In this document: positions 13,071 to 22,629 of the stretch, piece by piece
How positions within the stretch are numbered: position 1 is the first letter of the stretch
Layout: each line of letters begins with the position of its first letter
DNA from: a virus
Direction: 5' to 3' (one strand)
IMG/VR virus record: IMGVR_UViG_3300045996_001342
Location: 1-48,674 of that record
DNA: 48,674 bases
The notes under the pieces: generated by a model
Seen by the model: only the letters and a program-made list of their open reading frames with translations
Database searches by the model: none
What the model was told of the DNA's origin: nothing
Made by a program: the position numbers and the translations under genes

Positions 13071-15083
13071 ATGGCTAAGAAGAAAACGTACCCTACCAGG
13101 ACGGCGGCCGAGCAGGACGACGCAAAGAAACTTCTAAAGCGCGTCATAAGTTCCGTCGATACCTACCACCACCAGACCAGGGACGCTCGGAACAGGTCGC
13201 TCGAAGACTTCAACTATAACGAAGGCGGCGACAAGCAATGGGATCCAGCGGATCTTCAGAAGCTTCGTAAAGAGAAGCGGACGATTGCGACGTTTAATCT
13301 GATTAAGCCGGTCGTCGATTTTATCGCGGGCTATCAGAAAGAGCGCGAGCAAGATTACCGGGCGTTTCCGCGGGGGTCCGAAGACGAGCAGCTAGGCCGG
13401 TTAATGACGGCCAATATGCGCTACGCAATGGACTGTACCCGCGGGGCACATGTATTTCATCAGGGCTTTCGGAAGGGTCTGATCGGGGGGCAGGCTGTCT
13501 TTGAAGTCGGCCACAGCTTCGACCTGACGGACGACTACCTAGAAGGCGATATTAAGCTAGACATCCTAGAAGCCAACACCTGGGGCCATGAGCCAGGGGC
13601 TAGGTTGTATACGAAGAACGACGCCGAATGGCAGTACAAGCTCATATGGACGACGCCCGAAGCAGCCGCCCGACGATGGCCGCAGCATCAAGCTGTGCTC
13701 CAGCGGGGGGCTCATGTGAACTGGCTCAAAGAAGACCCAGCTTCTACGGGCGTCCCCCAGCATCTTCTACAGGAACTTGTAGACGATGACACTGGGCGGA
13801 TTCGCATTCTCCAGTACTGGTACCGGGTCCCGGTTGAAGTCGCATTACTTGTCGATTCTAGGACCGGCGATGTACGCCGATTCCAGAGCGAAGACGAAGC
13901 GGATAAGGAAATCGAACGGATCCATAACACCGCCGGAGAAACAGCCGCTAGCCAATTTTCTATCGAGAAAGCTAAGAGCCAGTCCGCTTTGATTAACGGA
14001 CTGACCGGACAGGTCCATACGTTCCGGAAGCCCGAGCATGCCGAGGAAGCCCTAGATCGGGTCCGGAAGCAAGCCGGGTCTGAAGCGACCGAGCACTTCG
14101 AGCTAGTCGTGCGTCCGACCACCGCTTTGCGCGTTGCTAACGTGTGCGGGTGGGAGCTGCTAGACGATGGACCGAGCCCACACGGATCCGATTGGCGTTA
14201 TCCGTTTGTTCCATTTACTTGCTACCAGGACACCGACGATCTGAATTCGATCAAAGGTGTCGTCCGCGACATTAAGGACCCGCAGCGCGAAGTCAACTGG
14301 CACCATGCCACCATGCTAGACACTGTCGTCCGGGGACCTAAAGGCGGCGTCTGGCTCTCGAAGCAGGACCAAGTAGACGTTGAAAAGCTCCGGGCGCAGT
14401 ACGCTCGGCCGGGCTTTATTGGCGAGTATGCCGGGTCTCCCCCTATCCCAGTCGCCCCCCAGGTTCTAAGCCCTGGGGACATGGAACTTCTGCAATTCGG
14501 CATTGATTCGATTATGCGAATCGCCGGAGTCAACGCGGAAATGATGGGTCAAACGACCCAAAAGACCGTGTCCGGCCGGGCTATTCAAAGCCGCCAAGCC
14601 GGGGGGCTAGTCGGTATCGGTAGTTTGCTACTGAACTGGACCGAGACGAAGCAGCTAGTCGGTGAGCTTCTGCTGCGCCGGATCCAACAGTACTACAGCC
14701 CCGAGAAAATGGACCGGATTATCGGTCAGCAACAGAGGATTCTGCAACAGGCAGGCATTCTCGGTCCTGAGTCGATCCCCGACGAGCAAATGTACGAGTA
14801 CTTCAAGCAATTGCAGTACATCGACATGGACATCGTAGTGGACTTCCAGGAAGTCAGCCCGACAGCTAGGGCAGCCGTTGCTACGCAAATGATGCAGTTC
14901 AAAGCGGCAGGTGCGCCGATCCCGCTAGAAATGATCGTTGAAGCAAGCGACATGCCGTACTCAAGAGAAATCATTTCGGCAATCAGAAAACAGGGAGAAC
15001 AAATGCCCGACCCGAACCTAGCAAAGGCCGTCGCTGCTGGGCAAGGCCAATCCGGACCATCCGGAGTAAACGCGACGGCATAG
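13071..15083 (+). CDS. portal protein (P22-type)
   Basis: A 670-residue protein that would form the 12-fold ring at the capsid vertex used for packaging and ejection. Early segment FNLIKPVVDFIAGYQKEREQ and the later block with IKDPQREVNWHHATMLD are typical of P22-like portals, as is the glutamine-rich C-terminal helical region (QQRILQQ). Residues around 235-345 contain two related repeats with VDSRTGDVRRF and INGLTGQVHTF, an insertion or wing duplication. The start codon follows the terminase stop immediately, indicating coupled expression. Confidence 0.88.
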   Translation: MAKKKTYPTRTAAEQDDAKKLLKRVISSVDTYHHQTRDARNRSLEDFNYNEGGDKQWDPADLQKLRKEKRTIATFNLIKPVVDFIAGYQKEREQDYRAFPRGSEDEQLGRLMTANMRYAMDCTRGAHVFHQGFRKGLIGGQAVFEVGHSFDLTDDYLEGDIKLDILEANTWGHEPGARLYTKNDAEWQYKLIWTTPEAAARRWPQHQAVLQRGAHVNWLKEDPASTGVPQHLLQELVDDDTGRIRILQYWYRVPVEVALLVDSRTGDVRRFQSEDEADKEIERIHNTAGETAASQFSIEKAKSQSALINGLTGQVHTFRKPEHAEEALDRVRKQAGSEATEHFELVVRPTTALRVANVCGWELLDDGPSPHGSDWRYPFVPFTCYQDTDDLNSIKGVVRDIKDPQREVNWHHATMLDTVVRGPKGGVWLSKQDQVDVEKLRAQYARPGFIGEYAGSPPIPVAPQVLSPGDMELLQFGIDSIMRIAGVNAEMMGQTTQKTVSGRAIQSRQAGGLVGIGSLLLNWTETKQLVGELLLRRIQQYYSPEKMDRIIGQQQRILQQAGILGPESIPDEQMYEYFKQLQYIDMDIVVDFQEVSPTARAAVATQMMQFKAAGAPIPLEMIVEASDMPYSREIISAIRKQGEQMPDPNLAKAVAAGQGQSGPSGVNATA

Positions 15084-15095
15084 CTAGGAGGATAC

Positions 15096-15977
15096 ATGCC
15101 TGAAGAAATCGCAACCCTGGAAGAAACGGCCTCAACGGAAGTTGAGCAACCCGTAGAAAGCCAGGCCGATGAACAGGTGACGGAAGACGTTAGCCAAGAA
15201 ACCCCCGACGAGTCGGAAACGGTTTCAGAGGAAACGCCTCAACCGCGTGTTTTTGCAGGTAAGTACAAATCTGCCGAGGACCTAGAGAAAGCGTACCAAG
15301 AGGTTCAGTCAGAAGCGAGCCGCATGGCGCAACGCCTAGCGGACATGGAGCGCAGCGCGACCCCGCTTCCTAAAGCGGACGCTCCGAAATACTCGTCCGA
15401 TCAGCTAGAGAACTGGAAAGAGGGGCGTATCCGAGAGGTCGCCCACTTTGAAAACCAGGCTCTGCGGCTGCAATCGGAAGGCCAGTATGACGCTGCCAAC
15501 CAGGCGTCCCAAAAGGCGCAGGAAGCAGCTAGGCAGGTCCGTTTGATCGACGCTGAGCTGCGGAAAATGGACATTCAGTCGTCCATGCGCCAGACGACGG
15601 TGCAAGCCGCCGAGCGTAAGCTTGTCGGTGACGCGGCCGGGATCCTCAAGCAGTACGAATCAGACCTAGTACCAGGAACCGACTTGTTTTCCAAAGCGTC
15701 GGATTTCCTCTCGGGCTACGAAGCGATGGGCTTAGATCCTAAGAACGTCCTTGTCCAAGCCCAAGCGGTTGCAATGGCCGCGCAAAGTCTAGGTCTGAGC
15801 GCGAAAAAAGTTGAGCAGACCACACGTAAAGAATTGACGAAGACGATTAACCAAGCTCTGAAGCAAGGGGTTCAAGCCGGGGCAGGTAAAGCCGCAAAGG
15901 CTGCATCACAGCCTGATTGGGCGAACATGTCCGACGATGAATTTATTGCGACTAAGAAAAAGATGGGCTTGGGCTAA
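15096..15977 (+). CDS. capsid scaffolding protein
   Basis: A 293-residue protein with a very acidic, Glu/Thr-rich disordered N-terminus (about 1-50), long helices with coiled-coil character (about 60-170) and a basic C-terminal helix region (KKVEQTTRKELTKTINQALK). This charge pattern and its place between portal and major capsid genes are those of P22/N4-type scaffolds, which guide prohead assembly and then leave. AGGAGG precedes the ATG. Sequence identity to known scaffolds is not obvious, so the call is mainly by context. Confidence 0.75.
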   Translation: MPEEIATLEETASTEVEQPVESQADEQVTEDVSQETPDESETVSEETPQPRVFAGKYKSAEDLEKAYQEVQSEASRMAQRLADMERSATPLPKADAPKYSSDQLENWKEGRIREVAHFENQALRLQSEGQYDAANQASQKAQEAARQVRLIDAELRKMDIQSSMRQTTVQAAERKLVGDAAGILKQYESDLVPGTDLFSKASDFLSGYEAMGLDPKNVLVQAQAVAMAAQSLGLSAKKVEQTTRKELTKTINQALKQGVQAGAGKAAKAASQPDWANMSDDEFIATKKKMGLG

Positions 15978-15995
15978 ATCTAGGAGTTTCCTTAA

Positions 15996-17015
15996 ATGGC
16001 AGCGACCGTTAAGTCCACGAATCTATTAACCAACATTAGCCCTTCTCCGGCGTTTGATAATACCTTCTATTCGCGTGAGCTTCTTTTGAACGCGAAGTAC
16101 AAGGATATTCATGGCCGGTGGGCCGATTCGGTCAATCTTCCGGCGAAGAAGGGTAAAACTATCCTCTTCCGCCGGTACGCGCATCTAGCTATGCCTCTAT
16201 CTCCGCTAGCTGAAGGCATCCCCCCGAGTGGGAAGGTCCCGACCCTCGCGGATTATACCGCAACGCTAAACCAGTTTGGCGATTTCATCGCTTTGACTGA
16301 CCTAGCGGACATGGTCGGTATCGACGAGTATCAACGGCACTGGGCGGCCCTTCTAGGCGAACAGGCCGGGTACACGATGGACGCGATTGACCGCGACGTA
16401 GCGGCTGCTGGTACCAACGCCATTTTGTCGAACGGTTCTAGCCGTACTGACATTGTGAGCTTGCCGGACGCGGCCGATTTCGACCGAGCCATCCGCGCAT
16501 TGTCCAACGAAGGGGCCGAAAAGCTCTTGTCTGGCAACGCGGGTTCGCAAAACGTCGGATCCAGCCCCATTATGCCCGCCTACCCGGCTATCACGATGCC
16601 GGATGTGATGTTCGATGTTCAAAATATCGACGGCTACAAGTGGGCCAGCGACTACAAAGGCGCGGCCGAAGGCGAAGTGGGCCGTTATAAGCAAATTGCG
16701 TTCTTCGAGGCTCCGGATCCTAGCTCCCTAGGTGCCGGTGGTAAGAAGTTCGCGGGTGGTGGCGGATCCAGCACGGCCGTGAAGAACACTGCCGGAGCTG
16801 TGGACGTTTATACCATTCTGATTTTTGCGAAGCACGGCTTTACGCGGGTCCCGGTTAGCGGTGGATCGACCAAGACCTTCCGCAAGGGCCTCGGGTCCGC
16901 GGGTACGAGCGACCCGATTGACCAGCTTCAAACGATGGGCTGGAAGAATACGAGCGCCCGGTTGATTACCAACCAGGATTGGATTCTTCGCATCGAGTGT
17001 GCAGCCTCGAACTAA
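15996..17015 (+). CDS. major capsid protein, N4-gp56 family
   Basis: A 339-residue coat subunit of HK97 fold. Recognised by the family block that runs through ALTDLADMVGIDEYQRHW, then a helix with YTMDAIDRDVAAAGTNAI, and the N-terminal FRRYAHLAMPLSPLAEGI. It is somewhat shorter than phage N4 gp56. AGGAG lies before the ATG. It would be the most abundant virion protein. Confidence 0.9.
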   Translation: MAATVKSTNLLTNISPSPAFDNTFYSRELLLNAKYKDIHGRWADSVNLPAKKGKTILFRRYAHLAMPLSPLAEGIPPSGKVPTLADYTATLNQFGDFIALTDLADMVGIDEYQRHWAALLGEQAGYTMDAIDRDVAAAGTNAILSNGSSRTDIVSLPDAADFDRAIRALSNEGAEKLLSGNAGSQNVGSSPIMPAYPAITMPDVMFDVQNIDGYKWASDYKGAAEGEVGRYKQIAFFEAPDPSSLGAGGKKFAGGGGSSTAVKNTAGAVDVYTILIFAKHGFTRVPVSGGSTKTFRKGLGSAGTSDPIDQLQTMGWKNTSARLITNQDWILRIECAASN

Positions 17016-17033
17016 GTAGCCTAGGAGGGATAG

Positions 17034-17243
17034 GTGAATCTGTATATGGTGACACAGGACGGACGGCCCCTTAAGCGGGGGCTGTCCAAGTCCGAAGCGG
17101 AGCGGCATGCAGCTTATTTAGCTACAGGCTACGAATCGCACCGGGCCAGCGACCGCCGGAGGGTTGCGGAGTTCGACGTAAAGCTAGACACCGAGCTAGT
17201 CGCTCAGCATGACGAAAACTGGAAACGACGAAAGGATAGCTAG
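17034..17243 (+). CDS. small hypothetical protein
   Basis: A GTG start with AGGAGGG upstream; 69 residues, basic, with a helical middle (SKSEAERHAAYLATG). Its stop overlaps the next GTG. Placed among capsid genes; might be a minor head protein. Not recognised. Confidence 0.55.
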   Translation: MNLYMVTQDGRPLKRGLSKSEAERHAAYLATGYESHRASDRRRVAEFDVKLDTELVAQHDENWKRRKDS

Positions 17244-17575
17244 TGGCAAATATGCAAAAGCACCCCAAAGCCGGGGGGCCAAAGGTTGAGTTCTACTTAG
17301 CGGCGAACAGCCAATATAAGAAGGGCGAACCGATCCCTATTAAGGTCAATGGGCATAAAGAGTGGGTCGTCGTGGGCCAGCGGAATACGCTACCTAAAGA
17401 CGCACTCGAACAGCTACAGAACGCGAAGTCTAAGACTATCGTTCCTGACCTGAAAGAGTACGACCCCGCGCAGCGTGGCATGCCCCGCAAACAGGAAGAT
17501 TTCTACAATCCTAAACAGGATTATGTTTACCAGTCGGACTTCGATATTGAAATTATCAAGGTTCACGACAAGTAG
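17243..17575 (+). CDS. hypothetical head-region protein
   Basis: A GTG start overlapping the previous stop; 110 residues, beta-rich start (VEFYLAANSQYKKGEPIPIK, then EWVVVGQRNTL), and a YDPAQRGMPRK segment. Similar small proteins follow N4-gp56-type capsid genes in many phages, and a decoration or stabilisation role is plausible. No motif proves it. Confidence 0.55.
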   Translation: MANMQKHPKAGGPKVEFYLAANSQYKKGEPIPIKVNGHKEWVVVGQRNTLPKDALEQLQNAKSKTIVPDLKEYDPAQRGMPRKQEDFYNPKQDYVYQSDFDIEIIKVHDK

Positions 17576-17593
17576 ACCTAAAGGAGTTTCTAG

Positions 17594-17938
17594 ATGGCAG
17601 TAGCTACAGTGACGATTCGGCCGAGCCTCCCCTTTGCCGCGTTTGTCGAAGGTAAGTACGTGTGCGACGCTTCTCCGTCCGCAACTTATGTGAATGTCGG
17701 TTTCGTTCCGAGCCGCGTTGAGCTAATTAACGCGACGGACAAGGACGTTCTGACGATCTGGACGAGCGACATGACGGACGCGCATGCAATGGTGATTACG
17801 ACCGCCGCGGCCGCGATCACCTCCGGCGGGATTACTCCCGTTGCCGGGACCGATGGCACGAACCACGGTTTCCTAGTGGGAACCGATGCAGGCTGCCAGG
17901 AAGCTAGCAAAACGTTCACGTTCCGAGCATTCCGCTAA
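17594..17938 (+). CDS. hypothetical structural protein
   Basis: A 114-residue beta-sandwich-like protein (AVATVTIRPSLPFAAFVEGK, then VPSRVELIN, then SKTFTFRAFR) without charged helices. AGGAG precedes the ATG. Its position and composition suggest a virion decoration protein; the family is not identified. Confidence 0.55.
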   Translation: MAVATVTIRPSLPFAAFVEGKYVCDASPSATYVNVGFVPSRVELINATDKDVLTIWTSDMTDAHAMVITTAAAAITSGGITPVAGTDGTNHGFLVGTDAGCQEASKTFTFRAFR

Positions 17939-17971
17939 AAGCGGATCTCGTTAATCTAAAACAGGCCAGAA

Positions 17972-17995
17972 CCCCTAGGACGGCTAACCTAGGGG
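17972..17995 (+). terminator. perfect CCCCTAGG hairpin
   Basis: An 8-bp perfect stem (CCCCTAGG/CCTAGGGG) around an 8-nt loop in the 78-nt gap between two structural genes. No T-run follows, so it may be a processing or stabilising hairpin and not a terminator. Confidence 0.4.
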
Positions 17996-18016
17996 GGAGC
18001 CTAGAAAGTGTAGCCG

Positions 18017-18661
18017 ATGTTCCCTAACGGTTCGCATCATTCTCGCGTCTACTCCGATAAAGGGTTTGAGTGGCGTCCGGGCCGGATCTACATTCCGGGC
18101 GGCAGCTTTAGTGGTCTCATTGGGACCGCGGGCGTCGATACCGGATCTAGCACCGGAGCCCTTGTCACCAAGGAAATCTCGACGTTTGGCCTAGTGGCCC
18201 CGTTGTTCGAGGCAGACGGCGACGTGCTCGACCACGTCATGCAGTTGCCCTACGACATGGACCTGAACAAGGACATTCGTTTCCGGATCCATTGGACTTC
18301 TGGCAGCGCGACGACTGCTGACACGATGAACTGGAAGGTGTTTTATCTTCCGTTGGTTCCGAACAGCACCACGATTGCCGCAGCTACGTCGGCCCTGACG
18401 ACTGCGCTTGCGCAAGATACCGTGGTCGGCGCGTACACCTACCAGACGACCGAATACGGCTTGCTCGCAGGCGGGACGATCTCTGCCCTCGCAGAAGCGG
18501 TTACGTTGCAAGTTGAGCTAGATACGTTTGCAGTGGGCTTGACTGAGGACAAGTTCTTGCTTGGCCTTGAGATTGTCTACAGCCCCAAGCGTCTACGTGG
18601 GCCGGATGGAATGGCGCGAAACGCCGAACTTCCTTTGAGCCTTCTAGATAGCCGGTACTAG
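18017..18661 (+). CDS. hypothetical virion protein
   Basis: A 214-residue, beta-rich protein. Sections such as DIRFRIHWTSGSATTADTMN and the ending VTLQVELDTFAVGLTEDKF, LLGLEIVYSP resemble head-fibre or minor structural proteins reported beside N4-gp56 capsid genes. It is bracketed by strong intergenic hairpins on both sides, unlike the surrounding genes, so its message may be processed or controlled separately. Function unproven. Confidence 0.6.
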   Translation: MFPNGSHHSRVYSDKGFEWRPGRIYIPGGSFSGLIGTAGVDTGSSTGALVTKEISTFGLVAPLFEADGDVLDHVMQLPYDMDLNKDIRFRIHWTSGSATTADTMNWKVFYLPLVPNSTTIAAATSALTTALAQDTVVGAYTYQTTEYGLLAGGTISALAEAVTLQVELDTFAVGLTEDKFLLGLEIVYSPKRLRGPDGMARNAELPLSLLDSRY

Positions 18662-18672
18662 TTCCCCCTAAA

Positions 18673-18738
18673 GCTAGGGCATGCTTCTGGTACGGCTGGT
18701 CCCTCCCCAGCCGGGCCTATAACGGCCTCTGCCCTAGC
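18673..18738 (+). other. structured intergenic RNA element
   Basis: Two nested perfect stems: an outer 9-bp GCTAGGGCA/TGCCCTAGC (18673-18681 with 18730-18738) and an inner 7-bp CGGCTGG/CCAGCCG (18693-18699 with 18707-18713). It fills the gap before the adaptor gene. No T-run, so probably not a simple terminator. Confidence 0.5.
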
Positions 18739-18759
18739 CCTAAAAGGTAAATATCCACG

Positions 18760-19620
18760 ATGGCCGTTGTTACGAACCCGACTGTTGCAGAAATTATCAT
18801 ACAGGGTATGAGCGAAGCCGGGCAGTACTCGGTCACGACTGCTCAGTCTGCCTATCTCAGTTTCAAAGCGAACCAGTGGGAAACGATCAAAGCCGAAATC
18901 TGGAACGCTTGTAGAACCGACCGGATGTTAGAGGGCCTAGCTTGCCGCGTCGTACCCGCTGGACTTTCAGACATTACCGAGCCCGACGATTTTGACTCAG
19001 AAATTAAGGTAGAGCTGTTCTGGTGCGCGGACGAGTACCGCGGCACAGCCCAAGCTGGTACGAGCACGACGATTACCTTAGCCTCGGATTTCTCGACCGA
19101 GGAAGACGATATTAAAGGCCGCAGAATCTTTATTACCGACGGAGCAGGCGAAAACGCGCAACGCCTTATTTCGGCCTACAACAATACGACTAAAGTTCTG
19201 ACCGTTAGTGAGGCTTGGCCGACCAGTACGGGCAACCCTAACTCGACTTCAGAATACGTCATTGGCATGCAGAGCGAAGTCCTGCCGCGCCGAGACTACG
19301 ACTACGTCAGCAAGCCCCTAGGGCGGCCGCGTCAATACAGCCGCCGAAACTGGCAAATCGAGCTAGCCCCGGCGGCCGACGAAAACTACCCGATTCTCCT
19401 GCCCTACCGGCAAAATTTGACGCTAATGGACGAGGCCGACAGCGTCTTTATCGCGCACTTGCGCAGGCGCAGGCATTTGTGGATCCAGGGCGTCAAAGTC
19501 AAAACAATGGCGAAGTTTGACGACGACCGGCGAGCCGCAGAAGAACAGATTTGGGAACGCATGCTAGCCCAGTACGGCGCGCAGAGCGTCGTGTATACGC
19601 AGATGGAAGGCTACCGCTAG
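18760..19620 (+). CDS. head-tail adaptor / tail accessory protein
   Basis: A 286-residue protein. The helical N-terminus (TVAEIIIQGMSEAG, then YLSFKANQWETIKAEIWNA) is typical of gp4-like adaptors that dock under the portal. Residues about 75-150 form an inserted beta domain (TTITLASDF, GRRIFITD). The C-terminus returns to helices (DRRAAEEQIWERMLAQY). It lies immediately before the nozzle-like gene, as in P22-like and related podophages. Confidence is in the class more than in the exact homologue. Confidence 0.7.
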   Translation: MAVVTNPTVAEIIIQGMSEAGQYSVTTAQSAYLSFKANQWETIKAEIWNACRTDRMLEGLACRVVPAGLSDITEPDDFDSEIKVELFWCADEYRGTAQAGTSTTITLASDFSTEEDDIKGRRIFITDGAGENAQRLISAYNNTTKVLTVSEAWPTSTGNPNSTSEYVIGMQSEVLPRRDYDYVSKPLGRPRQYSRRNWQIELAPAADENYPILLPYRQNLTLMDEADSVFIAHLRRRRHLWIQGVKVKTMAKFDDDRRAAEEQIWERMLAQYGAQSVVYTQMEGYR

Positions 19621-21048
19621 ATGTTACGGAACCAGCTAGCCGATAAGCCCGCGAACTTCCCGGATCCTATTTTAGGGATCAATCTACGGGCGGCCGACGA
19701 AGACCTACGGCCCGGCGAAGCGCGGTTTATGCGGAACATGGAGTTTATCGACGGGCTCCGGACCCGGCTAGGCTCAGTTCCCCTGACTCCGTCGTCGCTA
19801 GGTTCGTACCGGATCTCCGGGGGGCATAAGTTCTATTACGGCACCGGACAGAGCGCCAGACTCGTAGCCTACGGACCTAAGATCGTACTACTTTCCGACC
19901 TAGGGGCCGAGACCGAACTGTCCGCGGCCATGACCGAAAATACGGACGTGCATTTCGAGACCTGGAAAACAACCGACAAAGTCTATGTCGCTAACGGCGT
20001 CGATAAGCTCTACGAGTACGACGGCTTAGCGTGGCAATCTGTCGATAGCCTCGTTGGGGCACAGAACGTACCGAACGGCTGTAAGATGGTCAAGCCGGTC
20101 CTAGACCGACTGATGGCCCTGACGCTAGACGGCTTTATCGAACGGTCGAACCCGAGAGTTGCCCATAAGTGGTCGGCCGATTCGAGCTGGGCCACATTCC
20201 GGCCCATGATGGGGGGGCCGTTTACTGCGATTCATCCCCATACGCTCCGATCTACCCAGGGCGACGTATACCCCGGCCTGATAGCGACCCAGGCGAACGC
20301 CCTGTACATGATTACCGGAACGAATTTCGGAGCCGACGTAACAGCCGGAACTGCGAGTACCGGCGAAGATGGCGCTATTAAGCTTATAGACCCCAGGATC
20401 GGCACTAGTTCTCCGTACTCAATCTGTACCGTTCCCGGAGTTGGCGTCTTTGGCGTCAGTTCCGATCTCAACGTCTGGTGGCTCCCCTTCGGGGAAGCGA
20501 GCCCTAGAATTATTGGCGACAAGATCCGGGCTAACCCTACGACTGGCGGCGGCTCAACCCCCGGCCTAGAGACCGGGAACATTGCCCAGCTTAGCCAAAT
20601 CTGGATGGTCTACTTTGACCGGCGTTTGATCCTAGGGTTTCCGACTGGATCGGATACGCATTGCTCGACGTACTTCTATCTAGACATGAAGTCGTTTATG
20701 GAGCATCCCGACCGCGGCCCGGTCTGGAGTGGCCCGCATACCGGATTTACCGTTAATCGTTGCTGGGTCGAGTCTCAGTTTTCGGAGAACGCCCTAATAG
20801 GCGGCGAAGGCAACCCGGCGACCGGGGCCTATGTCTACCGCATGGCGCAGGACGTAGCCTATGACATGGTCGGAGCTGAACAAATTGAGCTTAGCGGCGA
20901 CTACAAGACGTTCTGGCACCACTTCAACGCGCCAACCCGCGAAAAGTACATGCCGGGCGTGGAGTTCTACGGACAGTACGACAGCCCCCCGACGATTTCC
21001 CTGCACGATCTAGATTCTACCATCGCTACCGGGCTAGAGCCCGTTTAA
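19621..21048 (+). CDS. tail nozzle / tubular protein
   Basis: A 475-residue beta-propeller-like protein with repeated W-rich blades (KVYVANGVDKLYEYDGLAW, then LYMITGTNF, then NVWWLPFG, then YFYLDMKS). Opening FPDPILGINLRAADEDLRPG resembles P22 gp10-like nozzles and the tail tubular proteins of podophages, which extend the channel below the adaptor. It starts directly after the stop of the adaptor gene. The central location in the tail module fits. Confidence 0.75.
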   Translation: MLRNQLADKPANFPDPILGINLRAADEDLRPGEARFMRNMEFIDGLRTRLGSVPLTPSSLGSYRISGGHKFYYGTGQSARLVAYGPKIVLLSDLGAETELSAAMTENTDVHFETWKTTDKVYVANGVDKLYEYDGLAWQSVDSLVGAQNVPNGCKMVKPVLDRLMALTLDGFIERSNPRVAHKWSADSSWATFRPMMGGPFTAIHPHTLRSTQGDVYPGLIATQANALYMITGTNFGADVTAGTASTGEDGAIKLIDPRIGTSSPYSICTVPGVGVFGVSSDLNVWWLPFGEASPRIIGDKIRANPTTGGGSTPGLETGNIAQLSQIWMVYFDRRLILGFPTGSDTHCSTYFYLDMKSFMEHPDRGPVWSGPHTGFTVNRCWVESQFSENALIGGEGNPATGAYVYRMAQDVAYDMVGAEQIELSGDYKTFWHHFNAPTREKYMPGVEFYGQYDSPPTISLHDLDSTIATGLEPV

Positions 21049-21061
21049 CCAGTAGGAGCAT

Positions 21062-21319
21062 ATGGCCGTCCTTAGTGCGCCCAAGCGGGCTAGCATTCTC
21101 AAAGAGCTTGCCCAGTACATGTCGGACAACCGGCTACCGTTTAATGTTTCCAAGCCTGACCTGATTGCCGCCGTGAACGCAATCGACGACTGGGCCGATG
21201 CGAACGCCCTGGAGTTCAATGCGGCAATTCCCCAACCAGCTAGGGGCCTGTTGACCGCGAAAGAAAAAGCCCAGCTTCTAAAGATGGTTCTAGATTACAG
21301 GTTTAAGGAGACGGCGTAA
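21062..21319 (+). CDS. small hypothetical tail-region protein
   Basis: An 85-residue helical protein (LKELAQYMSDNRLPFNVSKP, then DLIAAVNAIDDWADANALEF). Proteins of this size and pattern often lie next to fibre genes in podophages and in prophages; role unknown. Its stop overlaps the next start. Confidence 0.6.
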   Translation: MAVLSAPKRASILKELAQYMSDNRLPFNVSKPDLIAAVNAIDDWADANALEFNAAIPQPARGLLTAKEKAQLLKMVLDYRFKETA

Positions 21320-21819
21320 TGGCGAGCGGCGACTTTCTTTGCACATTCCTACCTAGGGCAGCGTCGTTCCCTAGCTCTGCTTATGCGAGCCTCGATCTCC
21401 GGAACCAGAAGCCGGTCCTAGATTTCGACGGGTCGTCTGACGAAGAAGTTCTGTTTCAAGGCGTCTTGCCGTCGAACTACGCAGGCGGCGGAATTACGAT
21501 TGACGCCTACGTGACGTTCACTAGCGCAACCTCTGGCTCCGCTAGGCTACAGAGCGACTTCGAGCGCGGCCAGGCCGGAGGCCATGACTTCGACGCCGAT
21601 AGCTTCTCTGGAACGTTCCAAAGCGCAGGCGGCACGGCAAACGGAACCAGCGGTATCAAAACAAAGATTTCTATAGCCCACACGAACGCGCAGCTAGACA
21701 GCTTGGCGGCAGGCGAGCCCTTTAGGCTGAAGATCCGGCGCGATGCGGACGGAACGAGCGGCACTGACGACATTGCCACAGACCTAGAGCTACACGAAGT
21801 TGTCCTGAAGGAAACCTAG
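21319..21819 (+). CDS. beta-sandwich virion protein
   Basis: A 166-residue protein with strands such as VLDFDGSSDEEVLFQGVLP and ITIDAYVTFTSATSG and the closing DDIATDLELHEVVLKE. This pattern is typical of small phage beta-jelly proteins thought to decorate tails. No charged helix, no enzyme motif. It overlaps the gene before it by one base. Confidence 0.6.
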   Translation: MASGDFLCTFLPRAASFPSSAYASLDLRNQKPVLDFDGSSDEEVLFQGVLPSNYAGGGITIDAYVTFTSATSGSARLQSDFERGQAGGHDFDADSFSGTFQSAGGTANGTSGIKTKISIAHTNAQLDSLAAGEPFRLKIRRDADGTSGTDDIATDLELHEVVLKET

Positions 21820-21821
21820 AC

Positions 21822-22622
21822 ATGGCGCGGACGTTTGACGGGTCGAATGACCAAATTGTATACGGCTCCGAAACGGCCATAGACGACCTGTCCGCTTATA
21901 CGGCGTTTGCCTTGGTTCGCGTTACAGGGAACGTCGTCAACGAGCGCACCATACTAGCGAAATTCAAAAGCGATTACTCTGCCGGACGCCTGTTTATATC
22001 GGCCATTGGGGACGGCAGCAGCAATAACAAAATCTTTACGGCGATTTTGACAAATGGGTCGAACGCCGAGGCTACGTCTGTTGCTGACGTACTAGTTGTC
22101 AACACTTGGCGGGTGATTGTGACGACCTGGCCCGGCGTAGGGGTTGTGGCTCCTAAAATCTATGCCGGAAACCTGGGCGGGTCCATAGCCGAAGTCTCCT
22201 ATGTCGATCAGGACGCCGGAAGTGGCACAGTCCAGACAGACGCGACCGCGTCGTTGCGGGTAGGCACCAGAGACCCCTTAGATACGTTCTACGCCGGGGG
22301 CCTTGCGGAGCCCGCTATCTGGAACCGCGTACTGAGTACGGACGAGATTAAAGCACTTGCCCTAGGATTCTCGCCCCTATTCTTTCCTAGCGGCTTAGTG
22401 TTCCATAGTCCATTAGATGGCCGGTCGAGTCCAGAGAAGAACTACGCCCCGACAGGTGTAGCTGGAACCGTGACCGAAGCCGCATACCTAGAACACCCTA
22501 GCATCATCTATCCTCACTACTTCGATAACTCGTATCTAGTTTCAGCACCCCCCGCTAGCCCTACCGTCGTAAGCCGTGCAGCTATGCGGGCACTAGGGCG
22601 CGCTTTAGGACGCAGCTTTTAA
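21822..22622 (+). CDS. LamG/concanavalin-like tail protein
   Basis: A 266-residue protein. The fold signature of laminin-G/concanavalin lectins is visible: RTFDGSNDQIVYGS at the start, AFALVRV, LRVGTRDPLDTFYAGGLAEP and the canonical ending AIWNRVLSTDEIKALALG. Such domains bind glycans on host cells. The C-terminal 55 residues are a separate tail (RAAMRALGRALGRSF), possibly for attachment to the virion. Probably part of the host-recognition apparatus. Confidence 0.75.
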   Translation: MARTFDGSNDQIVYGSETAIDDLSAYTAFALVRVTGNVVNERTILAKFKSDYSAGRLFISAIGDGSSNNKIFTAILTNGSNAEATSVADVLVVNTWRVIVTTWPGVGVVAPKIYAGNLGGSIAEVSYVDQDAGSGTVQTDATASLRVGTRDPLDTFYAGGLAEPAIWNRVLSTDEIKALALGFSPLFFPSGLVFHSPLDGRSSPEKNYAPTGVAGTVTEAAYLEHPSIIYPHYFDNSYLVSAPPASPTVVSRAAMRALGRALGRSF

Positions 22623-22629
22623 GGAACAC

